Shown here piece by piece: positions 23,240 through 34,861 of a stretch of DNA of 64,000 nt; the first letter of the stretch is position 1, and each line of letters starts with the position of its first letter. The stretch is from Sycobia sp. Sy_11 (Eukaryota; Arthropoda; Insecta; Hymenoptera; Epichrysomallidae), in contig JACCIC010000014.1 in assembly GCA_018907035.1 (NCBI GenBank), forward strand, positions 3,070,001-3,134,000. Direction: 5' to 3'. The position numbers and the translations under genes are program-made. The notes below the pieces were generated by a model. It was not told the DNA's origin. It did no database searches and was given only the letters and a program-made list of their open reading frames with translations.

Positions 23240-23670
23240 CGGATTAAAATTATCGTTTATATCTGGGGGGAGAATTTCTTTTCTCTTTTTGTTTTACAAA
23301 TAATTTTATTTGAAAGCCTTTCGTTCAACAAGTATATAACGATTATCGAAGAACTCGCCTTTGCAATTATTGACGACAAAGGAGCATCGCAATATATTTT
23401 ACCAATTATAAATTTTTAAAATCGTTGCCCTCCCCCTCCCTTAAATCTTTTTCCGTTCTTTGTTTTTTTTTGAAGATTCTTTGACAGAAGACTCGCGAGA
23501 GATAGATTTTTCACTGTATAATACGGGGCTTCGATTTTTTATCAAAGTGTAAATATCGCTGCTGTTTCAATGCTTTTTATATAAATATCAGGAAGGGAAA
23601 TCTTTTTCTACCATCTATTTTTTCTCGTTTCGCCCCCCCCCCACTCTTCTATTTATACGGTGTGTCGGTC
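23240..23670. other. AT-rich unique sequence, no gene seen
   Basis: T-rich unique DNA with short poly-T and poly-C runs (for example 23632-23641). Confidence 0.5.
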
Positions 23671-23679
23671 TTGTTCGCG

Positions 23680-23682
23680 TGC

Positions 23683-23732
<50 letters not shown>

Positions 23733-23735
23733 GCA
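23680..23735. repeat. (TA)n array inside a perfect palindrome
   Basis: The array is bounded on the left by TGCAGG and on the right by CCTGCA, so the entire 56-bp stretch is self-complementary. A (GTAT)n run follows at 23735-23757. Confidence 0.95.
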
Positions 23736-23759
23736 TGTATGTATGTATGTATGCATGTA

Positions 23760-24250
23760 CCAGAAAAAATCTGCTCACATAAACATGTGCACTCGAAAAA
23801 GAGTTTCTCTCCATTTTCCATATATTGCAGATAATTAAAAAGATATCAGACACAGCGCATTAACGTTATTAATAAGTGTATCCGTATCGTGCACAAGACG
23901 TATTTCAGTTATGAATTCAAGCGAAATCAACGTCGATCGCTCGCCTCGCCAGTTCACGTGTTCGGCTCTCTGAAAATAATGGAAAATCGACCGTTTGATT
24001 TCCATAGTCTCGGACGAAATGAATTTCCGTCGGAAGGGCGTACGGGGGAATGTTTCGATGTTTCGCGCGGCTCGGCCGGTGCACAAGAATGAAGAGTTCG
24101 GATCTTACACCGAAATTATCGAATCAACCGATAAAACCAATTCCCTGGGGCGTTTTTACAAAATTATCCTGTTATTACCTCCCCGCCTCCCAACGCAGAT
24201 TTACGCACGATCGGAGCCGCTCGCCGAATCCAATTATCGTCTAAAGTCGC
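23760..24250. other. Unique sequence, no gene seen
   Basis: Balanced-composition unique DNA with short unrecognised frames on both strands. Confidence 0.5.
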
Positions 24251-24720
24251 GTGCGTGCGTTCGTAATCTACGAGTGCGGTGACTGCGGGGGGAGTGGGTG
24301 GAGGGGGGGGGCTATCGACAACGACGACGCGCCGAGGACGAGTCCGCGCGCGAGCGGCCGAACGATTTCCCCTGAATCTAATACACCGTGCGAGCGCATC
24401 CTAATCCGTCCGTTCGCTGACCCGGAGCCATCGGCCCAGCGCCCGTCGCCTTTATCAATGCCGCGACGAGCAGAGGTTGGTGGAAGGGCGTGGGGTGGTG
24501 GGAGGAGGGGCGGGGAACGGGGACGCGCACGATATCAAAGCTTGCGCAGCGCGCGTCTGCCTACGACAGGGGGCGGGAGAGGTAGTAAGGGGGCGCGGGG
24601 CCACGCAGAGACTGCGGGGTTCGATGATCCGTCTGTTTTAATAAAGACCGATGCACGCTGCCGACCCGCTAACGTATCCCGGGACCCCTGGTCGCCGTCG
24701 CGCTCGACTATCCTTTTCTC
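24250..24720. other. CpG-rich block with G-quadruplex motifs
   Basis: GC-rich DNA with two G-run clusters on the + strand: 24287-24311 and 24486-24522, each with at least four runs of three or more G separated by short loops. Such blocks can be promoters, but no transcript structure is visible here. Confidence 0.6.
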
Positions 24721-24733
24721 GCTCGTGATTTCG

Positions 24734-24735
<2 letters not shown>

Positions 24736-24781
<46 letters not shown>
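24736..24781. repeat. (TA)n microsatellite
   Basis: An uninterrupted TA array of about 46 bp. Confidence 0.96.
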
Positions 24782-24784
<3 letters not shown>

Positions 24785-24789
24785 CTGAC

Positions 24790-25510
24790 GCACATGGGGG
24801 ATCCACAGGATAGGTTTAAAAATCGGTGGTTTTCGAGATAAGCGAAAATCCCCCCCCCCCAATGGTGATTTTTTGAGAAAATTAAATCAATTTTACTATG
24901 TAAGTCAATCGTTTTGTGAAAATAATTTCATTTTAAAAATTTTTCGGTACCTTGCGTATTTCCGGTAGCGTTAATATTTCAGTATGAAATATCCGGCGTG
25001 GCCTCGTGCGCTTCGCGCCTCGCGTCAGCCTGTTCGCTACGAAACGAGCAATAATTCTCTGCACTGTCGTTCTTTGCTTTTAAAACGAAATGGCTCAAAT
25101 TTTACTCTAAACAAATAAAACCAATCATTTCCATGCCTCATCTCAGATACGACCAATGTGTCGCGCCCCATAAAGCCGAAAAATCGATTGGCCGCGTCGA
25201 TAAGAATTGAGTAATTCCAAAAATATCCAGAGTACCTTACGTATTCCTATGCGCCCGGACTAATGTGCACTCGCGTTAAGGCTCGTTTCGCATCGCTCGC
25301 TCGTTTTCCCCATTGGGTTCTTTACTTGAAAGCGCCACAAGTGCCCTTGCTTAATATAACATACAATACGCGTAATTCAGACGATGAATCGTTGGGAGTA
25401 GCGTCCGCGCGCGAGCGCGACGAGCCAAGGATGGAAAAGCGGCGCCTCGGAGATAATTTTTCCCGTAGACGGCGGAACTTTTGAGCGGAAGTCTACGAGA
25501 GTTTGCTTTT
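24790..25510. other. Unique sequence, no gene seen
   Basis: Mixed unique DNA with a poly-C run at 24850-24860. No motif is recognised. Confidence 0.5.
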
Positions 25511-25516
25511 CGCCAC

Positions 25517-25535
25517 AGACACACACACGCGCGCG

Positions 25536-25578
<43 letters not shown>
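25517..25578. repeat. Compound (AC)n(GC)n(AT)n alternating repeat
   Basis: AC steps pass into GC steps (25529-25540) and then a 38-bp AT array, giving about 60 bp of continuous purine-pyrimidine alternation. Confidence 0.95.
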
Positions 25579-25581
<3 letters not shown>

Positions 25582-25653
25582 TGGTGTATGATCATAATGT
25601 GTTTACTGCTTGTCGGATTAACGTAGATCACGGGTAACGCGACGGGGGATTTG

Positions 25654-25656
<3 letters not shown>

Positions 25657-25700
<44 letters not shown>
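25657..25700. repeat. (TA)n microsatellite
   Basis: A 44-bp TA array only about 80 bp from the previous one. Confidence 0.96.
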
Positions 25701-25703
<3 letters not shown>

Positions 25704-26198
25704 GCGTCGGGAATTTTCGGAAAGTCTTGCATTTGTAGATGAGAGGAATGAGACGGCATAAGGATTTACGTATGATGTTGAAGTGAATGCCTTCGTTAGT
25801 TTACATTATTTTTGTTTTACGTTTTATCTAGTCTATGGTAGTGCATAATGTATAATCTAGCAGTACTTTTTAGCAAACACTATATTTCCATGCTTCGTTT
25901 CCATGAATCTTTCTACATTCTGGCTCTGATTAATTTTTACGCAATCATAAAAATTATCTATTAATATATTCAACGTTTTCATTAATGAGCGTATGTCATA
26001 TAAACATGTCATTCAATGCTACGCGATCATAAGTAATCGCTTACGTAACAAGAGCTAAAATTACAAATTAGCGATTCCAACGTAATTCGAATCTCGAAAA
26101 TTGGCCATTTCAGGAAAAACAAAATAAGAAGAAACGAGAATGAGAAAAATTATGAGAATTGACGTTGAAAATTAGCAATAGTTTGAGATTGCTTCATT

Positions 26199-26200
<2 letters not shown>
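25701..26200. other. AT-rich unique sequence, no gene seen
   Basis: About 500 bp of AT-rich DNA without recognisable coding or mobile-element motif. Confidence 0.5.

Positions 26201-26201
<1 letters not shown>

Positions 26202-26255
<54 letters not shown>
26202..26255. repeat. (TA)n microsatellite
   Basis: An uninterrupted 54-bp TA array. Confidence 0.97.
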
Positions 26256-26257
<2 letters not shown>

Positions 26258-27240
26258 AAAAACTAATCAACGATGCATTCTCGAGACTGAAATTACTATC
26301 TTAGTACCAAATCTTCCTCGTCGGCAATGCAAGTTGCCACTTTTTTTCCTTAACCCGGCACAATCACGGCTAATTGAACGATGGCCCCACTGGCATTTTC
26401 CATTTAAGGAGACCGGAAAAAAGTCATACGCGCTGCATGCAGTAATGTACAATAATTGCCAGCGGCATTGAAAGCGAATAGTTGCAAAAAGGAAGTTTAT
26501 TTCTGAAGGGAGGGAGGAAAATCCTTTTTTACGTACACGGAGAGTACGAAAATACCTCGGCGTTTAACTTGCGTGAGAAAAAGTACAACGACGTTCCTCT
26601 TCAATTTGCGACGGGAACGAAAAAAACAAATGAATAGTATGCATCATAATGTTGCTTAATATGTATTGAATAGGATTGACGGCCTCAAGTAGCATTTTTC
26701 TCATTAAAAATAGTTGTACAAAATTGTATTCTGCAGTTTGGTAGGAAAAAGCTCGTGAGAATCATGTGTACCATGTTACTCGTTCCTTGATAACGATTTA
26801 TATCTTTCTCTTCCTCTCCCTCTCTCTTGTCACATTTATACAACAGAAATGGTGATTATTTTTTTAGATGCTCGCTTTAAATTCAATCTTGATACGTTGG
26901 CTTATCAATATTTCGATTTATGCTCGATAACGCTAAACAGTTTCGTAATATAAATGTACAATGGATCAACAAAAAAAGGAAAGACAAACCTAAAATTCTA
27001 ATCGATAATTCTTTATTATTAATTTATATGAACGCACGAAACTCTAGCATTAGGAAATTAGAGGGAGGGGGATACGTGGGCGAGCCGAAGTAAATCCGTA
27101 AGCCTCGAGAGTCAAGAACAAAGGATACGTGCTGCACCCCGAGTTGCGTAGAGAAAGCGAGAGAGAGAGAGAGAGAGAGAAGAGAGAGTGAGGAAGAGAA
27201 AAAACATCTCGCTCTTCTCTCTAAAACCGACGGGGGATAA
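26256..27240. other. Mostly AT-rich unique sequence, no gene seen
   Basis: Unique DNA with a GA array of about 22 bp at 27158-27180. Frames on the minus strand there are built from the repeat. Confidence 0.5.
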
Positions 27241-28540
27241 AGCAAAACATTTTCGCCCCGATTCGCCCGCGCGAAAACACAGGGCTTGCGCTCTCGGGCC
27301 TTTCAACCCCCCTCCCCCTCCACCCGGCCGCCAGCCCTCGACCCTTCGCGCGCTCTAATGCTTTTTGCTTTCTTCCCCACCCCCCCTTCGTCTCCGCCAC
27401 GTTATTAATGAAATCACGATCGAACAATATGGGCTCAGCATCGGGCGCGCCGAGTTTCTATCCGGTTAGCCGTTGCCGTTTCGGGACGAATCGCTGGCTC
27501 TCTCTCCCCCCTGCCCGTATACACAGGAATTACGCGGGGTCCGGATGATTCCGTTTTTCCGGAGGATGGAGAAATGACACGGGAACAATGTGGGGAGGGG
27601 GGGGGGAAGGCGGCAAAAACAACAAACAAAAAAAATATCAATGAAACGGATCGCGGGAGGTCTGAGCGCGCATCATATCGGTTATAACGACGCGTGAACG
27701 GGTGATTGGCGAAGTGTACGGCTCTCCACCCCCTCTCGCCCTTGGCATCGCGAGGCGTCGAGCATGTTCGATGCAATCACCCCTTTCGGGGGACGATGCG
27801 GAGATTCTCGGATGCTCGGGCTCGGGGGCACGTTGCGCGCTATACGCCGCGCCCCCTTGCAAATCCTTGCCCGTTCTTGCTCGCTGCGTGGGTGCGTCGT
27901 CTTGGTGACGAGAGCCCAGGCCTCGGAAGGCGCGTAATTAATGAGTTCAGATCGCGATCTATACGTTTTACGTACACGCGCACGCGCGCGTTGTTTCCCT
28001 TGCGTACATCCATTGCACTTCCGTGGAGTGGCCGAGTGTATCGCGCATACGACGTTTCGTGCACGAAAACGTGATCCGACGACTTCTTTCCACAGATGCG
28101 TAAGGAAATAATAAAATAAGGAAAATACGCTGGGTCGACCGCGCCGCCTTTGGGAAGGAGAGTTCGAGCTTTGATCGGAATAACGAAAGCGATCGGCGCC
28201 GGGTAAGGTAAAATCGTCGTTCTTCTAGTTTCTACCAATAGTGCGCGAATACCGCACAATGGACTAGCGCGAAAGTATGGTCGAAAAATTCCCCCCACCC
28301 CGCCCCATCTCCTCTCCTGTCAACCTCCATTATCTACTTTTATTATACGTTTTCGTTCCTTCTAGTCCGGGCCGACGATCCGACGGCAATGGTGTGGCCC
28401 CTACGGTTTTCCACCTTCCGTTATTGGAGATGCATAGGTGGCGATGGGAGGTGGCGGAAGAGGGGGACGGGAGAGTACATCGGCGGATTGGCGGCACCGA
28501 TGGGAACTCTATGGGAAACTTTTCTCCTGGTCCTCTACAG
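27241..28540. other. GC-rich CpG block, no gene supported
   Basis: About 1.3 kb of CpG-rich DNA with poly-G (27593-27606) and poly-C runs and a short CGCACGCGCGCG tract near 27977. Overlapping frames on both strands carry no recognisable domain. Confidence 0.5.

Positions 28541-28542
<2 letters not shown>

Positions 28543-28587
<45 letters not shown>
28543..28587. repeat. (TA)n microsatellite
   Basis: An uninterrupted 45-bp TA array. Confidence 0.96.
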
Positions 28588-28591
<4 letters not shown>

Positions 28592-28599
28592 CCCTTGTT

Positions 28600-29100
28600 C
28601 GAAACCTGACCCTATATATCCCCCTTCTCACCCCCTGCAAGCTAGCGCGCGCCGCGCATCTATCGTTCCGTCGTCGACCTCTCTCACTCGCTCGTATTCT
28701 AATAATGTCTGGCAGCCCGCGCCACGTCGTCGACTTCTTCACCTCGATGGGGTGGCCGCGTTCCTTATACATCATACGTATACATACCTATCTCGCTCCC
28801 TCTCACTCTCTCTCTCTCTCTCTCTCTCTCTGGCATGTTCCTGTCGTGTTTCTCTGTCCCCTCTTTACTCTACACATTGCGCACGCGTGTATTGTATCGT
28901 GGCGAACGCGTCTTGCGCCAAATTCTCCAGAGCCGTTGGATTTCGGGGGGGGGGGGGCTTCGGACCCAGCGCGACATAATCGTCGCGCGGAATTGGGACA
29001 AAAAGAAACGTCGCCGTTTGTCATCGTGTCTGCGATTGTCATCGAGGGTACGTGCGCGTTTTTTTTCTCTGTGCGAACGAGTATCCTACATTTTGATGTA
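28600..29100. other. GC-rich sequence with a (CT)n array
   Basis: Contains a CT array of about 27 bp (28805-28831) and a poly-G run (28947-28957). No coding region is recognised. Confidence 0.5.
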
Positions 29101-29930
29101 TATATGCTGTAATATCATACAAAGGGCTTGCTTAATGGTACATTTTAGTTTTTTTATCTATTCGTCTTGAAGAACTCTGAAGACTTGAAGAAGTTTAATT
29201 AACAAATTTCAGTTTTAACAAATTAAAATTGTACTTTTAATGTGAATTGGTACACATGGAAAGGATTTCAGTTATTAAATAGAAAAATCGCTTAATACAC
29301 TTCTTTATTTATTTATGTTATTTTACCAACATATTTCAATATATTATTATTATTATTTTTATTTTCATTACATAATTGAATATAGTTCATTAATATACTT
29401 GACACAAATAATAGTCTGTACTTAACTGTACGATCGTCGTTAAATATTCATACCGTACTCAAGTATTTACCCAAATTCATAATACATTGAAACATATTGC
29501 CAAAATAAAACTTCTGTGTACGTATAATAATAAAACATTTACGATACAGCAATACCGAAATACAATTTCTTATATATATATTTTTCAGATTCGTTATTTT
29601 CCAATCTAGTGATGCTCTTAGGCATGGAAAAATAAATAATCCATAACTAACGTTATAATGTTATACACGTATATATATATACGAAAACAAAAAAGTTTTC
29701 ATGTCACACGAAATTGTTAAATAATAATAATTAATTGAAATAAATGAAGAAAAAAAATAATTGCGGTAAATTTGTAAATTGACCTTACGGCCAAAGTTCA
29801 TACGGCAAAATTTATCATACCCCAAAATTTACAATGTTTCAAATGTGATCTTCGACAAAAGTATACGGTGTAAGCGCTTATATACCAAGGACTTTCGTAT
29901 AGATATATACGTATACACAAGCGCACATAC
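29100..29930. other. AT-rich unique sequence, no gene seen
   Basis: AT-rich DNA with a short (ATT)n run at 29341-29360 and scattered TATATA stretches. Confidence 0.55.
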
Positions 29931-30098
29931 TGCTCCCTCCCGCTCCCGGATCATTCGCGCAGTGCGTGTATTTTCCTTATGTTCCTGCTTTTAATTTACG
30001 CAGCCCCCTCCCCTCCTCCCACAGCCATTTTGAAGCAAACATATATATATATACGCCACGGCTCGAGCAAGAGATTTAAATATACGACCTTGAGCCAA

Positions 30099-30104
<6 letters not shown>

Positions 30105-30136
<32 letters not shown>
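30105..30136. repeat. (GA)n microsatellite
   Basis: A 32-bp GA array followed by an interrupted continuation to 30160. Confidence 0.93.
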
Positions 30137-30142
<6 letters not shown>

Positions 30143-30159
30143 CGTGAGAGAGAGAGAGG

Positions 30160-30830
30160 GGGGGGCAGTGATTTGTGCGCCAACATCAGAGGCTCGTCGC
30201 GTCCCGCTGTAAAGATGTTAGCGGTGGCACACCGAGCTGCGTGGAGTTTCGCGGAGCAGGGCAGATTTTTTTTCCTCGCACTTGTGCGCGCGCGCGGCCT
30301 TTAATGGCACCGCGCGGCTGTTGCGCTTAATTGTTACACCTGTTCTGCGTCTCTCATTCTCCCTCCCTCTCTCTCTCTCTATATCTCCCTCCCGCTCTGC
30401 CCTTCTACCCATGGTAACAGGTTTTGCAAACGGGCGGCGTGGCGGCGGTGGCTTTTCGCGATAGCGAAAGAGTCAAGCGGAGGGAGAGAGAGAGAGGCTT
30501 AATTTTTGAGAAACGCGAGCGTCGCACTGTTTGAGAGCGTGGGAAAAAGCGCAGCAAGCAGTACTGGCGCGCTGATCGCTTAGTGAGGATTTTAATGCTG
30601 AAGGACGACAGTCGAACTAGCCAGGCAGCGGCGCGCGTGCGAAAACACACACACACACACACACACACAAACGTAAAATAAGGGGGGGGATGTAAAAAGA
30701 AAAAGAGAGCGAAAAAGAGAGAGATAGATAAGGTGTAACGCAGTTGTGACCGCGCACGGTCAATCTTGAATGTGCTCTCATATGTACTTATATTGCGTTT
30801 CGTTTCGTAACGTGTCGCCTCTCTCTTTTA
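30160..30830. other. GC-rich sequence with small repeats
   Basis: Mixed GC-rich DNA holding a short CT tract (30367-30381), a CA array (30644-30668) and purine-rich DNA at 30680-30730. No gene is recognised. Confidence 0.5.
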
Positions 30831-30834
30831 CTCG

Positions 30835-30837
<3 letters not shown>

Positions 30838-30893
<56 letters not shown>
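30838..30893. repeat. (CT)n microsatellite
   Basis: A CT array of about 56 bp inside a longer pyrimidine-rich stretch (30820-30925). Confidence 0.96.
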
Positions 30894-30900
<7 letters not shown>

Positions 30901-31198
30901 TTCTCTATCACTCTCGCTCTTTCTTTGTTCATAGCCGAGGGGGGTGGGGTGGGAGATGGATGGCATTACGAGCTTGTAATTTTGCGGCGGTGGCAGCGCG
31001 CGCATGCTGCTGATGGGCAAAGTTGAGGTGCTCACCCCTTGGCGTGTTATATTAGTTTTTCCCGCGGCGTTCTTCTCTCTTTTACCTTTCCACTCGAGAA
31101 ATAAAAAATAACTAGCGTACGTACGCAAACGCTTGAAATAATTATAAAAATTGTTCCTTGCATGCTGCGTAAAATTAATTTATCGCATCGTATGTCTA

Positions 31199-31202
<4 letters not shown>

Positions 31203-31261
<59 letters not shown>
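31203..31261. repeat. (CT)n microsatellite
   Basis: A CT array of about 59 bp, about 310 bp from the previous CT array. Confidence 0.96.
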
Positions 31262-31264
<3 letters not shown>

Positions 31265-31269
31265 ACTCA

Positions 31270-31860
31270 CTGTTCGTACCTCTCTCAGTCTTTGCACACC
31301 AGTTTGGTCAAGTTTTTCATCGGAACGCGCTAAAACTTGCACAACGTTTTGGAAAACTCGGCAGCAACAGTTTCTTGTTTTCTCGACCTAAATGAGAAAT
31401 AACAAAAAAAAAAAAAATAATAACCATTGTATATCTAGGATACGTAAACATTGAAAGGAAAAAAAAAATAATATTCGTGGTTAAAGTTTGTTTCGCTCCC
31501 CCTATCGCCCCGGTAGCGGCAATTGAAAGTTTCGAAAAATAATCCTTTATCGACGAAAGTAAAATAATCCCGAAGTATTCCAATATACCGCTCTTTGAGT
31601 TTCATCGCCTCCCCCCCTCCCCCGACACCCAGCACCCGCTGTCTGTCTTCGTCGGCCTCGCGTTGTATTACGAGCAAAAGTCACAAAAATACAGGAAATC
31701 CAAGTCGACCAAGAATAAAGAAAAACAAAGGAGTGAGAAGGAGGACAGGGCATTCGTATATCATATCCGCGAAAAAAAGGGGGGGGGATAAAGTAAACTT
31801 TTGCAGAAACTTTATATCGACCTAAGTTTCCGCCGTTACCCACCACTATGTTACATACAC
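31270..31860. other. Unique sequence, no gene seen
   Basis: Unique DNA with A-runs at 31403-31416 and 31459-31467 and poly-G at 31780-31788. No coding evidence. Confidence 0.5.
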
Positions 31861-31863
31861 ATG

Positions 31864-31865
<2 letters not shown>

Positions 31866-31910
<45 letters not shown>
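31866..31910. repeat. (TA)n microsatellite
   Basis: An uninterrupted 45-bp TA array. Confidence 0.96.
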
Positions 31911-31913
<3 letters not shown>

Positions 31914-32099
31914 TCACCCAACATATAGTTATAATGTGAGGGAACGGAAAATGAAAGCATGGAGACGCCGGAATGTTGTGCTCCCAATAGACGCGGCCGC
32001 CAAATGTCACACGCGTTTCCAAGGATTGAAAATTCAAATTGCTTTGGTCAAAAAAAAAATAGAGGGGAACCAGTGACGTTTCGCAAATGAGCTTTTCTT

Positions 32100-32101
<2 letters not shown>

Positions 32102-32150
<49 letters not shown>
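32102..32150. repeat. (TA)n microsatellite
   Basis: An uninterrupted 49-bp TA array about 190 bp after the previous one. Confidence 0.96.
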
Positions 32151-32151
<1 letters not shown>

Positions 32152-32159
32152 GCACACTC

Positions 32160-33600
32160 ATTCGACTTTTCACGTTTTGTACGCAGAAATATACGTATAT
32201 AGTCACATACACATATCGGCGCACTTCAGCCCTTACGCGCTCCCCTGTCGATCGTACATAGCCTGTCGTTGGCACATTTTTTTACAGACGCGCGACCCCT
32301 CCCCCCCTCCTTCCCGTCCCCCGACCTGTCTCCTCGTTTTATTATCACTTATATACGGTCGACCCTCGCGGCTCGTTCGCAGAGAGGGACCGGAGTGGTG
32401 GAGGAAAAAAGTGCGGCCGAGAGGGAGAAAGTGTCGCGACCGAGTCTCCCCCCATCCCCCCTCCCCAAGCCCGTCCTGAATTCTCCGGATCAAGGGAGAG
32501 TATAAATGAGGGAGAAAGTGACGGAAACGTGAAAAACATGGCAATTCTGATGCAGGGTCTTTTTCTCTGTTTTTTTTGTTGGGCTATTCGCGTCGCGTTA
32601 AAGTTTTTGGCGATTCGATCGATTTTCTTTTCTTTTGTATATTAAATAGATTGATCCCGATGGAGAGAGATGGAGCAATTTATAAACATATATAAGAGAG
32701 GTGGTATAGAGGGTTTTCGAACGCAAACCGGGTCAAGAATATTCTCTGGGAAATTTTAAATTATTAAATTACGATCCTTGATAATGGTTTTTTTTGCATA
32801 TTTTCAAAAACAGATGCTTTATGAGAAAAGTTGCATAAATTAGGTTAAAAACTCATTTTAAATTCCGAACGGGTGTGTGTGTGTATGTAATATATATATA
32901 TATATATATACAGGAAAGTTAAATTACTAAAGCCGACTTAAATTATTAAAAAAAAAAAGAAGAAAAAAGGAAAAATCAATTGGTCAAATAATTTTTAAAT
33001 AATCTTCGGGCGTCCTCGACTCGAAATTTCCTTCGAGCGTATGAAGCAGAGAGAAAAGAAGAGGAAAAAAACTACAGGGAAAAAGATCATTTTTATCATC
33101 CGAAAGTTTCCCACCGAGTCTATGAGGCGAAACTTGAAATTACGCTTATAACTAACTTTTCCGCCAAGTCAGGCTCTTGAAAGACTGACGTTTGCCACCC
33201 TCGGCGCATAGGGGGGGGCGGGGGAAATTAGCGCTTTCGAGTTCCCGTTTGACTTTCCGTATATTACCAAATCGTTTTATTTAATTTGCTCGGAACGGCG
33301 GGCGCATCGAAAACTCCCCGCTAATACGTGTACATAAAATTCAATTTCAACGCGGGCGAAACATATTTCTAATTACGCGAAGGGTAAAAAGCGCAGACGG
33401 GGAGTTTTTCGGTAAAGAAAGAAGTGCGAATGAAAAAAAAAACATCATTCCTGTCAGAAGAATATAGTCGAAAAGTAAAGAAGGAATGAACAAAAAAATA
33501 TCCATCCCATCTTTATCGAAAAACGAACTACGTCGCAAACGTATACCATTGGGCGTCCATTGACGGGTAAATAGAACCGGCTGCGAACTCCTGCTGGCCC
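32160..33600. other. Mixed unique sequence, no gene supported
   Basis: GC-rich and pyrimidine-biased at 32290-32480, then AT-rich with a short TA array (32890-32911), A-runs, and poly-G at 33211-33225. No domain is recognised in any frame. Confidence 0.5.
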
Positions 33601-33610
33601 GATGTAGTAC

Positions 33611-33618
33611 TGGCAGCA

Positions 33619-33658
<40 letters not shown>

Positions 33659-33684
33659 CAGTCGTGGTAGTAGTAGTAGTAGTA
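33611..33684. repeat. Trinucleotide (AGC)n/(AGT)n repeat
   Basis: An AGC run (33613-33649) passes into AGT triplets, a short interruption, and further AGT triplets to 33684. Minus-strand frames read it as poly-Leu or poly-Thr/poly-Ala, but no flanking domain supports a gene. Confidence 0.93.
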
Positions 33685-33846
33685 CCTTTAATCCATACGA
33701 ATTGACGACGCGATGAAAATCTCTCTTTTCGGGCGAGCGAGGCGTCATTCGCACAAAGCCCACCGCGCGGCGACCGCTCCTTTCGAACCTTTCCCCCGCT
33801 CTTTCCACCACCTCGGGCGAGAATAGAAAAGTTGGGCGTGCCGTTG

Positions 33847-33848
<2 letters not shown>

Positions 33849-33891
<43 letters not shown>
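33849..33891. repeat. (GA)n microsatellite
   Basis: An uninterrupted GA array of about 43 bp. Confidence 0.96.
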
Positions 33892-33893
<2 letters not shown>

Positions 33894-34177
33894 GGGAAGG
33901 AGAGAGAATTTTCCTCCTTTAAAAACTCGGCCGGGCTCTCTCGGTAATCCACCAACCAGCCTTTGCAAAATGTAACGTCCGCGACCCGAGCAACCCCCGC
34001 CCGTCGCCCTCTTCGGCACACCACCGAAAAACTAATTTTCCCCAACGGCGGGGGCTGCGCGCTTCCCCCCCCCCCCACATCCTCGACGTCCACGGGGCAA
34101 CACGAAAATATCCCCGGGGACTCGTGAGCCGGCGAATTTGGTGAATCATTCAGCGAGCCGCAGAAGGTGCGGGTTCG

Positions 34178-34180
<3 letters not shown>

Positions 34181-34221
<41 letters not shown>
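34181..34221. repeat. (CT)n microsatellite
   Basis: A CT array of about 41 bp. Confidence 0.95.
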
Positions 34222-34224
<3 letters not shown>

Positions 34225-34323
34225 GCTCTTATGCCTCTTTCTCTCTCTCGATATTTCCCTCTGCCTGCTGCTCTCTTTCTTCGGCTACGTGCGACGGTTG
34301 GAGAGCTTTTTCTTCGACTTGCA

Positions 34324-34356
34324 CAATATATAAATATATATATATATATATAATAT

Positions 34357-34428
<72 letters not shown>
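34324..34428. repeat. Long compound TA-rich repeat
   Basis: About 105 bp of TA repeats interrupted by AAT, AAT and CT steps. A (GT)n run follows at 34438-34462. This is the longest TA-type array in the window. Confidence 0.95.
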
Positions 34429-34431
<3 letters not shown>

Positions 34432-34611
34432 GCACAATGTGTGTGTGTGTGTGTTTGTGTGTGACCCCGCAGCAGAGGTTTCCTCCGTTTGGGGAGGAAA
34501 TGTTAGCTGGTAGTAGAATGGCCTTAGGACGGGGAAGTGGACGGGGAATCGTTGGAAGAGAGCGAAAATTACTTCTGTCGACGTATGTTTAAAGCACGAC
34601 GCACGTGTCTC

Positions 34612-34616
<5 letters not shown>

Positions 34617-34649
<33 letters not shown>
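34617..34649. repeat. (CT)n microsatellite
   Basis: A 33-bp CT array; a shorter interrupted one lies at 34820-34858. Confidence 0.94.
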
Positions 34650-34653
<4 letters not shown>

Positions 34654-34659
34654 GTCTCT

Positions 34660-34830
34660 CGACGTATTCGTGCGGCGCGGGTGTTGCGCGATCGCGGGCG
34701 GTTTTCTTTGACGCGATTCGGCCGGTTGTCGAGCGAGGTGGCTTTTTTTTACGCCGGCACGACGTCCACCCCGCTCTCCCCATCGCGAGAATCGCGAGTC
34801 TAACGTACGCCCTTTTTCGACTCTCTCTCC

Positions 34831-34861
<31 letters not shown>

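Noticed and set aside
33347..34093. Long minus-strand open frame (248 codons) with poly-Leu and Ser-Leu runs
   Set aside because: The open frame depends on the AGC/AGT and GA arrays. The flanking residues show no family resemblance.
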